A stretch of 64,000 nt of DNA, from NCBI GenBank assembly GCA_040386975.1, contig JAZKEO010000014.1, positions 1 through 64,000 of the forward strand, given 5' to 3'. Shown here in pieces: positions 1 through 8,457 of this stretch. The position numbers and the translations under genes are program-made. Every line of letters starts with the position of its first letter. Positions within the stretch are counted from its first letter, which is position 1. This DNA is from M2408 sp040386975. GTDB lineage: Bacteria > Bacteroidota > Bacteroidia > Flavobacteriales_D > Crocinitomicaceae. The notes beneath the pieces were generated by a model. That model was not told the origin of the DNA, searched no databases, and saw only the letters and a list, made by a program, of their open reading frames with translations.

Positions 1-953
1 AAAGTTAAACCTTTATTGTCAACCAAATCCTCTAATTCTGTAAGAGATTTCTTACCAAAATTACGGAATTTCAACATGTCGTTTTTATTGTAAGAAACTA
101 AATCTCCCAATGTTTCAACATCTGCAGCCTTCAAACAATTCAAGGCACGAACAGATAAATCCATATCAACCAATTTTGTTTTAAGCAACTGACGCATGTG
201 TAAAGATGTTTCATCAAATTCCTCAGTATCAGATTTTGTTTCACTATCCAATGTAATTTTCTCATCAGAGAATAACATGAAGTGGTGAATTAAAATTTTA
301 GCTGCTTCTTTTAATGCATCTTTAGGATGAACTGAACCATCAGAATTAATTTCCATGATTAATTTTTCATAATCCGTTTTTTGCTCTACACGAAAGTTTT
401 CAATCTTGTAGTTTACATTTTTAATCGGAGTGAAAATTGAATCGATAAAAATTGTACCGAAAGGAACACCATTAATTTTATTCTCTTCAGCTGGAACGTA
501 ACCACGACCTTTGATAATCGTCATTTCCATTTCAAATTTAACTGAAGATTCCATGTTACAAATCACTAAATCAGGATTTAAAACTTGGAATGCTGAAGTA
601 AATTTACCTAAATCACCTGCTTTCAATTGATTTTGTCCAGAAATTGAAACTACTACAGTTTCATTATCTGTTCCTTCAATTTGTTGTTTAAAACGAACTT
701 GTTTTAAATTTAAAACGATTTCAGTAATATCTTCAACAACACCTTTAAGTGTAGTGAATTCATGATCAGCACCTTCAATTCGAATTGAAGCAATTGCATA
801 TCCTTCTAATGATGATAAAAGAATTCTTCGCAATGCATTACCAACAGTAATACCATAACCAGGTTCAAGAGGACGGAATTCAAACAATCCTTTTCTCTCG
901 TCAGCCTGAACCATGATAACTTTATCTGGTTTTTGAAAATCTAAAATTGCCAT
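1..953 (-). CDS. rpoA: DNA-directed RNA polymerase subunit alpha (3' end outside window)
   Basis: Translating the minus strand from the ATG at 953 gives an open frame of about 317 codons that runs off the left edge. It starts MAILDFQKPDKVIMVQ and contains the alpha N-terminal dimerisation motif ITVGNALRRILLSSLEG near residues 35-51 and the alpha C-terminal domain with LSVRALNCLKAADVETLGDL. Alpha dimerises to nucleate RNA polymerase assembly; its C-terminal domain contacts DNA and activators. Only about a dozen C-terminal residues are missing. It is the last visible gene of the supercluster, 142 bases after rpsD, where rplQ would be expected next. Identification is certain from sequence and position. 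Confidence 0.97.
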   Translation of the reverse strand, partial: MAILDFQKPDKVIMVQADERKGLFEFRPLEPGYGITVGNALRRILLSSLEGYAIASIRIEGADHEFTTLKGVVEDITEIVLNLKQVRFKQQIEGTDNETVVVSISGQNQLKAGDLGKFTSAFQVLNPDLVICNMESSVKFEMEMTIIKGRGYVPAEENKINGVPFGTIFIDSIFTPIKNVNYKIENFRVEQKTDYEKLIMEINSDGSVHPKDALKEAAKILIHHFMLFSDEKITLDSETKSDTEEFDETSLHMRQLLKTKLVDMDLSVRALNCLKAADVETLGDLVSYNKNDMLKFRNFGKKSLTELEDLVDNKGLT

Positions 954-988
954 TTGTTTTTCTTCTTTTTAATTGTTTGCAGTTGCGC

Positions 989-1092
989 GGTATAAAGGAT
1001 TGAAGAAGTCAGTTATACCCTTTGGCTGCAATTCAATGATTATAATTTAATTTAATTACTTATATGCTCTAAAATCTTGATGCTATCGCATC
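989..1092 (-). promoter_or_regulatory. hairpins between rpsD and rpoA
   Basis: The 142-base gap between rpsD and rpoA holds a stem GGTATAA/TTATACC (989-995 with 1013-1019, 17-base loop) and, next to the rpsD stop, a small stem GATGC-TATC-GCATC (1079-1092). Either could mark RNA processing or local attenuation between the two genes. Neither has a U-tract, so full termination is unlikely. Function is inference only. Confidence 0.3.
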
Positions 1093-1095
1093 GAC

Positions 1096-1704
1096 TTATT
1101 TAGAATACAATTCGACAATTAACTGTTCCTTGATGTTTTCAGGAATCATATCTCTTGAAGGAATACTAAGTACTTTACCTGACATGTCAGAATTATTCCA
1201 ATCCAACCAGTCATATTTTTTGTTGCTTGATGATAATGATGCAGAAATTACCTCTAAAGATTTAGATTTTTCACGAACACCAATTACATCACCAATTTTA
1301 ATTGTATATGATGGGATGTTTACTAACTCACCATTCACTGTTACGTGTCTGTGAGAAACTAATTGTCTTGCTCCACTTCTTGTTGGAGAAACACCTAATC
1401 TGTAAACAATATTATCCAAACGTGATTCACACAATTGTAATAATACTTCACCAGTAATACCTTTCATTCTAGAAGCTTTTTCAAATAAATTTGAAAATTG
1501 TTTCTCTAAAATACCATAAGTATATTTAGCTTTTTGTTTCTCAGCTAATTGAATAGCGTACTCTGATTGTTTTCCACCTCTTTTTTTAGATGGACCGTGT
1601 TGACCTGGACCGTATGGACGTTTGTCCATCGCTTTGTCTGGTCCGAAAATTGGGTCTTTGAAACGTCTTGCGATTTTCGTTTTTGGACCTGTGTATCTTG
1701 CCAT
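1096..1704 (-). CDS. rpsD: 30S ribosomal protein S4
   Basis: The 202-residue product starts MARYTGPKTKIARRF and has the bacterial S4 length. The S4 RNA-binding domain is visible around residues 92-150 (ESRLDNIVYRLGVSPTRSGA, then RQLVSHRHVTVNG). S4 is a primary 16S rRNA-binding protein that starts small-subunit assembly, and in E. coli it represses the alpha operon. It lacks the zinc-cysteine knuckle of some S4 proteins. It lies between rpsK and rpoA, the standard alpha-operon order. Confidence 0.98.
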   Translation of the reverse strand: MARYTGPKTKIARRFKDPIFGPDKAMDKRPYGPGQHGPSKKRGGKQSEYAIQLAEKQKAKYTYGILEKQFSNLFEKASRMKGITGEVLLQLCESRLDNIVYRLGVSPTRSGARQLVSHRHVTVNGELVNIPSYTIKIGDVIGVREKSKSLEVISASLSSSNKKYDWLDWNNSDMSGKVLSIPSRDMIPENIKEQLIVELYSK

Positions 1705-1783
1705 TGTTTTGTTTTTTAAAAGAGAGATTATGAATTAAGGCTTTTCCTTCGACAATCTTCGATCTCTTTGGTTATTAAATTTA

Positions 1784-2170
1784 TTAAACTCTTCTTCTTT
1801 TTGGTGGACGACAACCGTTATGTGGCATCGGAGTGATGTCAACGATTTCTACTACTTCGATTCCAGAATTGTGAATTGATCTGATAGCTGACTCACGTCC
1901 TCCACCTGGTCCTTTTACAAATACTTTCACTTTACGTAATCCGAAGTCATGTGCTTCTTTAGAGCAATCCTCTGCAGCCATTTGAGCAGCATAAGGTGTG
2001 TTCTTTTTAGAACCTCTAAAGCCCATTTTACCAGCCGAAGACCAAGAAATAACTTGACCTGCGTTGTTAGTCAAAGAAATAATGATGTTGTTGAAGGTAG
2101 CTTGGATATGCGCTTCACCAAATGCATCTACTTTGACATTTTTCTTCTTCTTTTGATTAGACTTTGCCAT
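1784..2170 (-). CDS. rpsK: 30S ribosomal protein S11
   Basis: The 128-residue product carries the S11 signatures IQATFNNIIISLTNNAGQVI and, near the C-terminus, VVEIVDITPMPHNGCRPPKRRRV split over residues 106-128. S11 sits on the platform of the small subunit and helps shape the mRNA exit region. Lysine-rich start MAKSNQKKKKNVKV is normal for this phylum. It follows rpsM after 59 bases in the alpha operon. Confidence 0.98.
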   Translation of the reverse strand: MAKSNQKKKKNVKVDAFGEAHIQATFNNIIISLTNNAGQVISWSSAGKMGFRGSKKNTPYAAQMAAEDCSKEAHDFGLRKVKVFVKGPGGGRESAIRSIHNSGIEVVEIVDITPMPHNGCRPPKRRRV

Positions 2171-2229
2171 TTTTCTTTTAATTTTTAAACTGCGCTAACG
2201 CTTGTTTTTATCACTCGCTATGCGAATTC

Positions 2230-2604
2230 TTATTTAGCTGCTTTTTTCTTGTTTGCAACTGTTTTTCTTCTACCTTTTCTTGTTCTAGAGTTATTTTTAG
2301 TACGTTGACCTCTTAAAGGTAAACCAGCTCTATGACGAATTCCACGGTTACATCCGATATCCATTAAACGTTTGATGTTTAATTGAATTTCAGAACGCAA
2401 CTGACCTTCAGTTTTTACTTCGCCAATTGACTCACGAATTAAACCAATTTGATCATCATTCCAATCTTGAACTTTGATATTTTCGTCAATATTATTACTA
2501 ACTAAAATTTTCTTAGCCGTGCTACGACCAATACCAAAAATGTATGTTAAACCAATAACACCTCTTTTTTTCTTAGGTAAATCTACTCCTGCTATACGTG
2601 CCAT
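2230..2604 (-). CDS. rpsM: 30S ribosomal protein S13
   Basis: The 124-residue product begins MARIAGVDLPKKKRGVIGLT and includes the helix-two-turn-helix region and the C-terminal GIRHRAGLPLRGQRTKNNSR motif that reaches the ribosomal P site and contacts tRNA. The length is typical for S13. It follows rpmJ after 10 bases and heads the rpsM-rpsK-rpsD-rpoA run. Confidence 0.98.
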   Translation of the reverse strand: MARIAGVDLPKKKRGVIGLTYIFGIGRSTAKKILVSNNIDENIKVQDWNDDQIGLIRESIGEVKTEGQLRSEIQLNIKRLMDIGCNRGIRHRAGLPLRGQRTKNNSRTRKGRRKTVANKKKAAK

Positions 2605-2614
2605 ATTCTATTTA

Positions 2615-2731
2615 TTATCCTTGTCTTTGTTTAAGTTTAGGATTCTTTTTATTAATCACGTAAACTCTACCTTTTCTCTTAACGATCTTGCAATCTGCAG
2701 AACGTTTTTTTACTGAAGCTCTAACTTTCAT
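2615..2731 (-). CDS. rpmJ: 50S ribosomal protein L36, cysteine-free form
   Basis: A 38-codon frame from the ATG at 2731 reads MKVRASVKKRSADCKIVKRK and ends KNPKLKQRQG. The start and end match L36. The classical L36 zinc ribbon uses three Cys and one His; here only one Cys (residue 14) remains and the others are replaced (R10, N27, N30-P31), so it is the non-zinc form usual in Bacteroidota. It sits between infA and rpsM, the conserved place for rpmJ. It is short and easily missed. Confidence 0.95.
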   Translation of the reverse strand: MKVRASVKKRSADCKIVKRKGRVYVINKKNPKLKQRQG

Positions 2732-2757
2732 TTTTTTTCTTATATTAAGGACGAATC

Positions 2758-2976
2758 CTATTTATATCTAAAAGAAATTCTCCCTTTTGTTAAATCATAA
2801 GGAGACATTTCAACCTTTACTCGATCTCCAGGAAGAATTTTAATGTAAAACATTCTCATTTTTCCTGATATATGCGCTGTAATTACGTGACCATTTTCTA
2901 ATTCAACGCGAAACATTGCGTTAGATAATGCCTCGATGATTACGCCATCTTGTTCAATTGATGATTGCTTAGCCAT
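2758..2976 (-). CDS. infA: translation initiation factor IF-1
   Basis: The 72-residue product has the length of IF-1 and its single S1-like OB fold, with GVIIEALSNAMFRVELENGH and the conserved RVKVEMSPYDLTKGRISFRYK region split near residues 52-72. IF-1 binds the ribosomal A site during initiation with IF-2 and IF-3. It starts 3 bases after the secY stop, so the two are probably translationally coupled. The map gene that often sits between secY and infA is absent. Confidence 0.98.
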   Translation of the reverse strand: MAKQSSIEQDGVIIEALSNAMFRVELENGHVITAHISGKMRMFYIKILPGDRVKVEMSPYDLTKGRISFRYK

Positions 2977-2979
2977 ACT

Positions 2980-4317
2980 TTAAATTGATAGTTCATTAGC
3001 TGTTCTTCTACCTCTCACTCTTGAACCTTCCATCAAACCATCCATGTGACGATTCAATAAATACGTTTCAATTTGTTGTAAAGTATCCAAAACAACACCA
3101 ACCATAATTAACAAAGATGTTCCTCCAAAGAATGTTTCAAACCCTGAAGTTATTCCAGCAGCATAAGCTATCGAAGGAAGAATTGCAATCATTGCTAAAA
3201 ACAACGAACCTGGGAAAGTAATTCTTGAAACTAAAGTATCAATGTATTCAGCTGTTTCTTCTCCTGGACGAATCCCTGGGATAAAACCACCGTTGCGTTT
3301 CATATCATCAGCCATTTTTCTCGGATTAATCATAATCGCTGTATAGAAAAATGTGAAAACAATAATTAAAACTGCTAATAATACATTGTACGAAACCCCA
3401 TGAACATCACCCAATGCTCTGATGAAATCATTTCCTTTATCATCTGCAAAGCTTGATGCAATCATAACTGGGATAGTAACAATTGCTTGTGCAAAGATAA
3501 TTGGCATAACTCCACTTGCATTTACTTTGATTGGTAAATAACTTCTTGCTCCTTGATCTTCAGCTCCTTTTGCTCCAGCAATTCTTTTTGCTGTATTCAT
3601 CGGGATTTTACGAACACCTTGAACAATTAAAATAGTACCTAAAACGATAAGCATAAATGCTACAACTTCCAATACAATTTTAATCAAGTTATTTTCACTA
3701 AAGCCTAATTCCGCGATAAACGCTTGTGGGAAACGAGATAAGATACCAACAGTAATCAATAATGAAATTCCATTACCAACACCTTTATCAGTGATTCTTT
3801 CTCCTAACCATACTGCAAACATTGAACCTGCACACATAACGATTGTTGATTGTACCCACCATAATGCATCCACATCAACTGGTAAAGCTCCTTTATTCCC
3901 AACCCAAAGAGTTAAATAAGAAGGAGCTTGTAAAGCACAAATTACAATTGTTAAAATACGTGTGTAATTCGTAATTCTCTTTCTTCCAGATTCACCTTCA
4001 TTTTGCATTTTTTGAACAGCTGGAACAGCCATTCCTAATAATTGCATAATGATCGAAGCCGAAATGTACGGCATAATTCCCAATGCCATAATTGAAGCAT
4101 TAGAAAAGCCACCTCCAGAGAACATTGACAACAATGTTTCTAAAGCATTTGCATCACCTTTAGCGTTTGAAGCAGCAAGTGCATCATAATTCACACCTGG
4201 TAAAATCACAAAAGATCCCACACGGTAAATTAGAATTAGAGAAAGAGTCAAAATGATTCTCTTTCTCAATTCCTCTACCTTCCAGATGTTTTTTATATTT
4301 TGTATAAACTTATTCAT
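2980..4317 (-). CDS. secY: preprotein translocase subunit SecY
   Basis: The 445-residue product is a polytopic inner-membrane protein with about ten hydrophobic helices and the SecY signatures PGVNYDALA, GIMPYISASIIMQLL and, late, NPRKMADDMKRNGGFIPGIR. SecY forms the protein-conducting channel with SecE and SecG, driven by SecA or translating ribosomes. It follows rplO after 24 bases at the end of the spc cluster. Length is usual for the family. Confidence 0.98.
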   Translation of the reverse strand: MNKFIQNIKNIWKVEELRKRIILTLSLILIYRVGSFVILPGVNYDALAASNAKGDANALETLLSMFSGGGFSNASIMALGIMPYISASIIMQLLGMAVPAVQKMQNEGESGRKRITNYTRILTIVICALQAPSYLTLWVGNKGALPVDVDALWWVQSTIVMCAGSMFAVWLGERITDKGVGNGISLLITVGILSRFPQAFIAELGFSENNLIKIVLEVVAFMLIVLGTILIVQGVRKIPMNTAKRIAGAKGAEDQGARSYLPIKVNASGVMPIIFAQAIVTIPVMIASSFADDKGNDFIRALGDVHGVSYNVLLAVLIIVFTFFYTAIMINPRKMADDMKRNGGFIPGIRPGEETAEYIDTLVSRITFPGSLFLAMIAILPSIAYAAGITSGFETFFGGTSLLIMVGVVLDTLQQIETYLLNRHMDGLMEGSRVRGRRTANELSI

Positions 4318-4341
4318 GTCTTAAAAAGTGTGCAAAGTTAA

Positions 4342-4788
4342 TTAAATTTCTGAACATACACCACCTTGAGATTCAATTCCTGCTTTAGCAGTCTCTGAAA
4401 ACTTGTGAGCTGTTACATTAATTTTACCTTTTAACTCTCCACGACCTAAAATTTTCACTAAGTCATTTCTTGAAATAAGACCATTATCGCGTAAAACTTC
4501 TGGATTAATTTCCGTTACGTTTTTACGATCAATCAAAGATTGAATAATGTCTAAGTTAATAGCTTTATATTCAACTCTGTTAATATTCTTAAATCCAAAT
4601 TTTGGTACACGTCTTTGTAGTGGCATTTGACCACCTTCAAAACCAATTTTCGAGCTATAACCCGATCTTGATTTTGCTCCTTTATGTCCACGAGTAGATG
4701 TTCCACCGTGACCAGATCCTTGTCCACGAGCGATTCTTTTCACGCTCTTAACTGAACCTTTTGCTGGAGTTAAATTATTTAAATTCAT
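4342..4788 (-). CDS. rplO: 50S ribosomal protein L15
   Basis: The 148-residue product starts MNLNNLTPAKGSVKSVKRIA and has the glycine-rich N-terminal stretch GQGSGHGGTSTRGHKGAKSR that threads into 23S rRNA, followed by the L15 core FEGGQMPLQRRVPKFGF. L15 is a late-assembly protein of the large subunit. It lies between rpmD and secY as in other spc clusters. Confidence 0.98.
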   Translation of the reverse strand: MNLNNLTPAKGSVKSVKRIARGQGSGHGGTSTRGHKGAKSRSGYSSKIGFEGGQMPLQRRVPKFGFKNINRVEYKAINLDIIQSLIDRKNVTEINPEVLRDNGLISRNDLVKILGRGELKGKINVTAHKFSETAKAGIESQGGVCSEI

Positions 4789-4808
4789 TTTTCTTCGGTT
4801 TAAAGATT

Positions 4809-4985
4809 CTACTCAACAACTTTTAATAAATGTTGTACTTTTTTTATCATTCCAAGGATTTGAGGTGTCCCCTCTTTTTCAATTACTTGATTCAATTTTT
4901 TAAATCCTAGGGCTTTAATCGTAGCTTTTTGAACAGCTGGACGTTTAATAGCACTTCTTACTTGCTGTATTTTTATAATAGCCAT
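4809..4985 (-). CDS. rpmD: 50S ribosomal protein L30
   Basis: The ATG at 4985 gives a 58-residue L30 beginning MAIIKIQQVRSAIKRPAVQK and containing ALGFKKLNQV. The frame stays open further upstream into rpsE, but that extension is rpsE sequence and would overlap it, so the internal ATG 10 bases after the rpsE stop is the true start. L30 is a small large-subunit protein; gene order rpsE-rpmD-rplO is conserved. Confidence 0.95.
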   Translation of the reverse strand: MAIIKIQQVRSAIKRPAVQKATIKALGFKKLNQVIEKEGTPQILGMIKKVQHLLKVVE

Positions 4986-4995
4986 GTTCGAAATA

Positions 4996-5514
4996 TTAAC
5001 CGTTAAACACTTTGTCCAAGCTAATTCCACGTTGTTTAGCAACTTGAACAGCATCTCTCATTTGAGATAATGCGTCAATTGTCGCTTTAATAACATTGTG
5101 TGGGTTTGAAGACCCTTGTGATTTAGCTAAAACGTTATGAACTCCAACACTTTCCAATACTGCACGCATCGCACCTCCTGCGATAACTCCTGTACCATTT
5201 GTTGCTGGTTTAAGTAGAACTTGTGCACCTCCGAATTTCCCTTTTTGAGAATGAGGAACAGTTCCTTTTAAAATTGGAACTCTAATTAAGTTCTTTTTTG
5301 CATCGTCGATACCTTTTGTAATTGCTTCAGTTACTTCTTTAGCTTTACCAAGACCGTGACCAACGATTCCATTTTCATCTCCTACAACAACGATTGCTGA
5401 GAAACTAAAAGTACGTCCACCTTTTGTAACTTTCGTTACACGGTTAACTGAAACTAATTTGTCTTTCAACTCGATGTCAGCAGATTTTACTCTATTTACT
5501 AATTGTGTTGCCAT
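4996..5514 (-). CDS. rpsE: 30S ribosomal protein S5
   Basis: The 172-residue product has the double-stranded-RNA-binding-like S5 N-terminal domain (LKDKLVSVNRVTKVTKGGRT) and the C-terminal domain with NVLAKSQGSSNPHNVIKATI. S5 contributes to decoding fidelity and the mRNA entry helicase site. It lies 5 bases after rplR, in standard spc order. Confidence 0.98.
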   Translation of the reverse strand: MATQLVNRVKSADIELKDKLVSVNRVTKVTKGGRTFSFSAIVVVGDENGIVGHGLGKAKEVTEAITKGIDDAKKNLIRVPILKGTVPHSQKGKFGGAQVLLKPATNGTGVIAGGAMRAVLESVGVHNVLAKSQGSSNPHNVIKATIDALSQMRDAVQVAKQRGISLDKVFNG

Positions 5515-5519
5515 CGTTA

Positions 5520-5873
5520 TTAAAATTTAAGTCCGCCTTCTCTTGCTGAGTCAGCTAATGATTTTACTCTTCCGTGGTATAAATATCCGTTTCTATCAAA
5601 AACAACGGATGAAATACCAGCTTTAATTGCTTTTTCTGCGATTTCTTTTCCAACTACTGCTGCTTGACTAATTTTTGCTAATTTATCAGCCGCTTTGTTG
5701 TTGTATGAAGAAGCAGATGCTAAAGTGATTCCTTTAGAGTCGTCAATCAATTGAGCATAAATTTGTTTGTTACTGCGAAACACAGTTAAACGAGGCGATT
5801 GAGCTGAACCAGTAACTTTTTTTCTGATTCTTCTTTTGATTTTTGCTCTTCTGTTTATTTTACTAAATGCCAT
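5520..5873 (-). CDS. rplR: 50S ribosomal protein L18
   Basis: The 117-residue product is L18-sized, with the arginine/lysine-rich N-terminus RRAKIKRRIRKKVTG, the motif PRLTVFRSNKQIYAQLIDD and the ending FDRNGYLYHGRVKSLADSAR before GGLKF. L18 binds 5S rRNA together with L5. It is tightly packed between rplF and rpsE. Confidence 0.98.
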   Translation of the reverse strand: MAFSKINRRAKIKRRIRKKVTGSAQSPRLTVFRSNKQIYAQLIDDSKGITLASASSYNNKAADKLAKISQAAVVGKEIAEKAIKAGISSVVFDRNGYLYHGRVKSLADSAREGGLKF

Positions 5874-5884
5874 GATTCTTTAAA

Positions 5885-6439
5885 TTATTTTTTACCTGCA
5901 GATTTACCAGCTTTTCTTCTTATTTCTTCACCTACGAATCTAACACCTTTTCCTTTGTATGGTTCTGGTTTACGAAGAGAACGAATTTTGGCAGCAACTT
6001 GTCCAATCAATTGTTTATCATGAGACGTTAATGTTACAACTGGAGCTTTACCTTTTAAGGTTTCTGCAGATACCATAATTTCTTTAGGAAGTTCGATAGC
6101 TATTGGGTGAGAATATCCTAATGACAATTCCAACAATTGACCTGTTGCAACCGCACGATAACCTACTCCAACAACTTCCATTTCCTTTTTGTACCCTTCT
6201 GAAACACCAACAATCATATTATTGATTAAAGAACGGTATAAACCGTGCTTCGCTCTATGAGATGGAGCATCTGATTCGCGGGTAAAAGTGATGATGTTGT
6301 CTTCAAAAGATAAAGTAATACAAGAATCAATTTCTTGTACTAAAGTACCTTTCGAACCTTTAACGGAAACAATGTTTCCTTCCATTTTTACTTCTACTCC
6401 ACTCGGGATCGTAATTGGGGATTTACCTATCCTTGACAT
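5885..6439 (-). CDS. rplF: 50S ribosomal protein L6
   Basis: The 184-residue product starts MSRIGKSPITIPSGVEV, the usual L6 start, has the two tandem L6 folds, and ends with the family signature KPEPYKGKGVRFVGEEIRRK. L6 lies near the sarcin-ricin loop at the factor-binding site. Gene position between rpsH and rplR is conserved. Confidence 0.98.
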   Translation of the reverse strand: MSRIGKSPITIPSGVEVKMEGNIVSVKGSKGTLVQEIDSCITLSFEDNIITFTRESDAPSHRAKHGLYRSLINNMIVGVSEGYKKEMEVVGVGYRAVATGQLLELSLGYSHPIAIELPKEIMVSAETLKGKAPVVTLTSHDKQLIGQVAAKIRSLRKPEPYKGKGVRFVGEEIRRKAGKSAGKK

Positions 6440-6458
6440 TTTTACGAAAGTTTATTGA

Positions 6459-6857
6459 TTAATATACGTAGCAGAGAACTTCTCCACCTACATTTTTTGC
6501 TCTAGCTTCTTTGTCAGTGATAACACCTAAAGAAGTAGAAACGATTGCAATACCTAAACCATTTAATACTCTTGGCAATTCGGATGCACCGTTATATTTT
6601 CTTAAACCTGGACGAGAAGCTCTTTCCAATTTTGTAATTGCTGGAACTTTCGTTGACGGGTTGTACTTCAAAGCAATTTTAATGCTTCCTTGGATTCCAT
6701 CGTCCTCGAATTTGAAATTCGTAATGTAACCTTGATCAAATAAAATTTGAGTCATTGCTTTTTTCACATTTGAAGCTGGAATTTCTACCATTTTCAAATT
6801 AGCACTACTTGCATTTCTGATTCTCGTTAGGAAATCTGCTATAGGATCTGTATTCAT
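6459..6857 (-). CDS. rpsH: 30S ribosomal protein S8
   Basis: The 132-residue product begins MNTDPIADFLTRIRNA and ends with the S8 signature GLGIAIVSTSLGVITDKEAR followed by GGEVLCYVY. S8 binds helix 21 of 16S rRNA and, in E. coli, represses the spc operon. Standard spc position and length. Confidence 0.98.
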   Translation of the reverse strand: MNTDPIADFLTRIRNASSANLKMVEIPASNVKKAMTQILFDQGYITNFKFEDDGIQGSIKIALKYNPSTKVPAITKLERASRPGLRKYNGASELPRVLNGLGIAIVSTSLGVITDKEARAKNVGGEVLCYVY

Positions 6858-6875
6858 AATATTCCTAATAATTTT

Positions 6876-7190
6876 TTACCAACTTGATTTTTTAATCCCT
6901 GGGATTTTACCTGCCAAAGCCATTTCACGGAATGTTACCCTTGAAAGACCAAATTGACGCATATAACCTCTTGGACGACCTGTTAATCCACAACGATTGT
7001 GAAGACGGATTTTTGATCCGTTTGGAGATAACTTTTGGATTGCCATCATAGCATCCCATTTTTTCTCTACAATTGCTTCATCTGTACTTGAAGATTTTAA
7101 GATAGTAACTAATTCTGCACGTTTTTTTGCATCTCTAATTACAATTTTTTCTCTTTTACGCTCACGCGCTTTCATTGATTCCTTAGCCAT
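6876..7190 (-). CDS. rpsN: 30S ribosomal protein S14, zinc-free long form
   Basis: The 104-residue product is the long S14 type without the CxxC zinc pairs: only one Cys (in RLHNRCGLTGRPRGYMRQFG) remains. It ends GKIPGIKKSSW, the usual S14 end. S14 lies in the 30S head. It follows rplE after 6 bases. The middle part SSSTDEAIVEKKWDAMMAIQ is slightly longer than in E. coli S14. Confidence 0.97.
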   Translation of the reverse strand: MAKESMKARERKREKIVIRDAKKRAELVTILKSSSTDEAIVEKKWDAMMAIQKLSPNGSKIRLHNRCGLTGRPRGYMRQFGLSRVTFREMALAGKIPGIKKSSW

Positions 7191-7196
7191 CTTTTC

Positions 7197-7748
7197 TTAT
7201 TTTTTAATAAATGGAAAACCAAAAGCATCTAATAATGCAATACCTTCTTCATCACTATCAGCTGAAGTAACGAAAGTAATATCCATTCCTAAAATACGAT
7301 TTACTTTATCAATATCAATTTCAGGAAAAATGATTTGTTCTTTAATACCTAAATTAAAGTTTCCTCTACCATCAAATCCTTTTGAGCTAATTCCACGAAA
7401 ATCACGTGTTCTTGGCAAAGCAACAGAAATAAAACGATCTAAGAAATCATACATTTTCTCACCACGTAAAGTTACTTTCGTACCAATCGGCATTCCTTTA
7501 CGTAATTTGAAATTTGATATATCTTTTTTAGAATTTGTAGAAATTGCTTTTTGACCAGCTATTCTTGACATTTCAGCAATTGCATTATCAATTAACTTTT
7601 TGTCAGCTACTGCATCACCAATTCCTTGGCTTAAAACAATTTTAGTTAATTTAGGTACACGCATTAACGTTTTGTACCCAAATTTTTCAGTAAGTGCAGG
7701 AATAATTTCCTGAGCATACTTTTCCTTTAGTCTTGGCGTGTATTTCAT
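7197..7748 (-). CDS. rplE: 50S ribosomal protein L5
   Basis: The 183-residue product has the L5 core LTKIVLSQGIGDAVADKKLI and GISSKGFDGRGNFNLGIKEQ, with the C-terminal AFGFPF. L5 binds 5S rRNA in the central protuberance and contacts P-site tRNA. Its start codon overlaps the rplX stop by 4 bases, so translation is probably coupled. Confidence 0.98.
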   Translation of the reverse strand: MKYTPRLKEKYAQEIIPALTEKFGYKTLMRVPKLTKIVLSQGIGDAVADKKLIDNAIAEMSRIAGQKAISTNSKKDISNFKLRKGMPIGTKVTLRGEKMYDFLDRFISVALPRTRDFRGISSKGFDGRGNFNLGIKEQIIFPEIDIDKVNRILGMDITFVTSADSDEEGIALLDAFGFPFIKK

Positions 7749-8065
7749 GATTTAATTTCCTCCCCTGACTTTTTTGAATAACGTACTAATTTTCCTTCGC
7801 TGTTAGCCTTACGACCAACACGAGAAGCAACACCTTTATTGACAACCATTAGGTTAGAGATGTGAATTGTTCCTTCAACATCAATAATTCCTCCTTCAGG
7901 ATTTGCAGCACTTGGTTTAGCATGTTTTTTCACCATGTTAATACCTTCAATGATTGCACGATCCTTTTTCTTGTCAATTTTAAGAATTTTTCCTTCTTGC
8001 TTACGAGATTCACCACTTAATATCTTAACGGTGTCTCCTACTTTAATGTGTAATTTCTTTTGCAT
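7745..8065 (-). CDS. rplX: 50S ribosomal protein L24
   Basis: From the ATG at 8065 this is a 106-residue L24 beginning MQKKLHIKVGDTVKILSGES, with the KOW-type motif GDTVKILSGESRKQEGKI. A GTG three codons upstream (8074) is open too, but the ATG fits family starts better. L24 starts large-subunit assembly near the exit tunnel. It overlaps rplE by 4 bases. Confidence 0.95.
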   Translation of the reverse strand: MQKKLHIKVGDTVKILSGESRKQEGKILKIDKKKDRAIIEGINMVKKHAKPSAANPEGGIIDVEGTIHISNLMVVNKGVASRVGRKANSEGKLVRYSKKSGEEIKS

Positions 8066-8079
8066 AATTTCCACTAATT

Positions 8080-8448
8080 TTAAAGTACCTCAGGAGCAAG
8101 TGAAACAATTTTCATGTAATTCTTCTCACGAAGCTCACGTGCTACAGGTCCGAATATACGAGTTCCTCTCATTTCTCCTGCTTGGTTAAGAATAACCACC
8201 GCATTGTCATCGAAACGAATGTATGAACCATCAGCTCTACGTACTTCTTTTCTTGTTCTTACTACCACAGCCTTGGCAACCGATCCTTTTTTTACGGCTC
8301 CAGAGGGCATTGCGCTCTTTACAGCAACTACGATTTTATCTCCTACAGATGCATATCTGCGTTTTGTACCGCCTAAAACGCGGATACATAACACTTCTTT
8401 TGCTCCAGAGTTATCTGCTACTGAAAGTCTTGACTCTTGTTGTATCAT
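8080..8448 (-). CDS. rplN: 50S ribosomal protein L14
   Basis: The 122-residue product is exactly L14 length, starts MIQQESRLSVADNSGAKEVL and ends EKNYMKIVSLAPEVL. It contains FDDNAVVILNQAGEMRGTRI. L14 sits at the subunit interface with L19. It lies between rpsQ and rplX as usual. Confidence 0.98.
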   Translation of the reverse strand: MIQQESRLSVADNSGAKEVLCIRVLGGTKRRYASVGDKIVVAVKSAMPSGAVKKGSVAKAVVVRTRKEVRRADGSYIRFDDNAVVILNQAGEMRGTRIFGPVARELREKNYMKIVSLAPEVL

Positions 8449-8457
8449 TACTTAATC

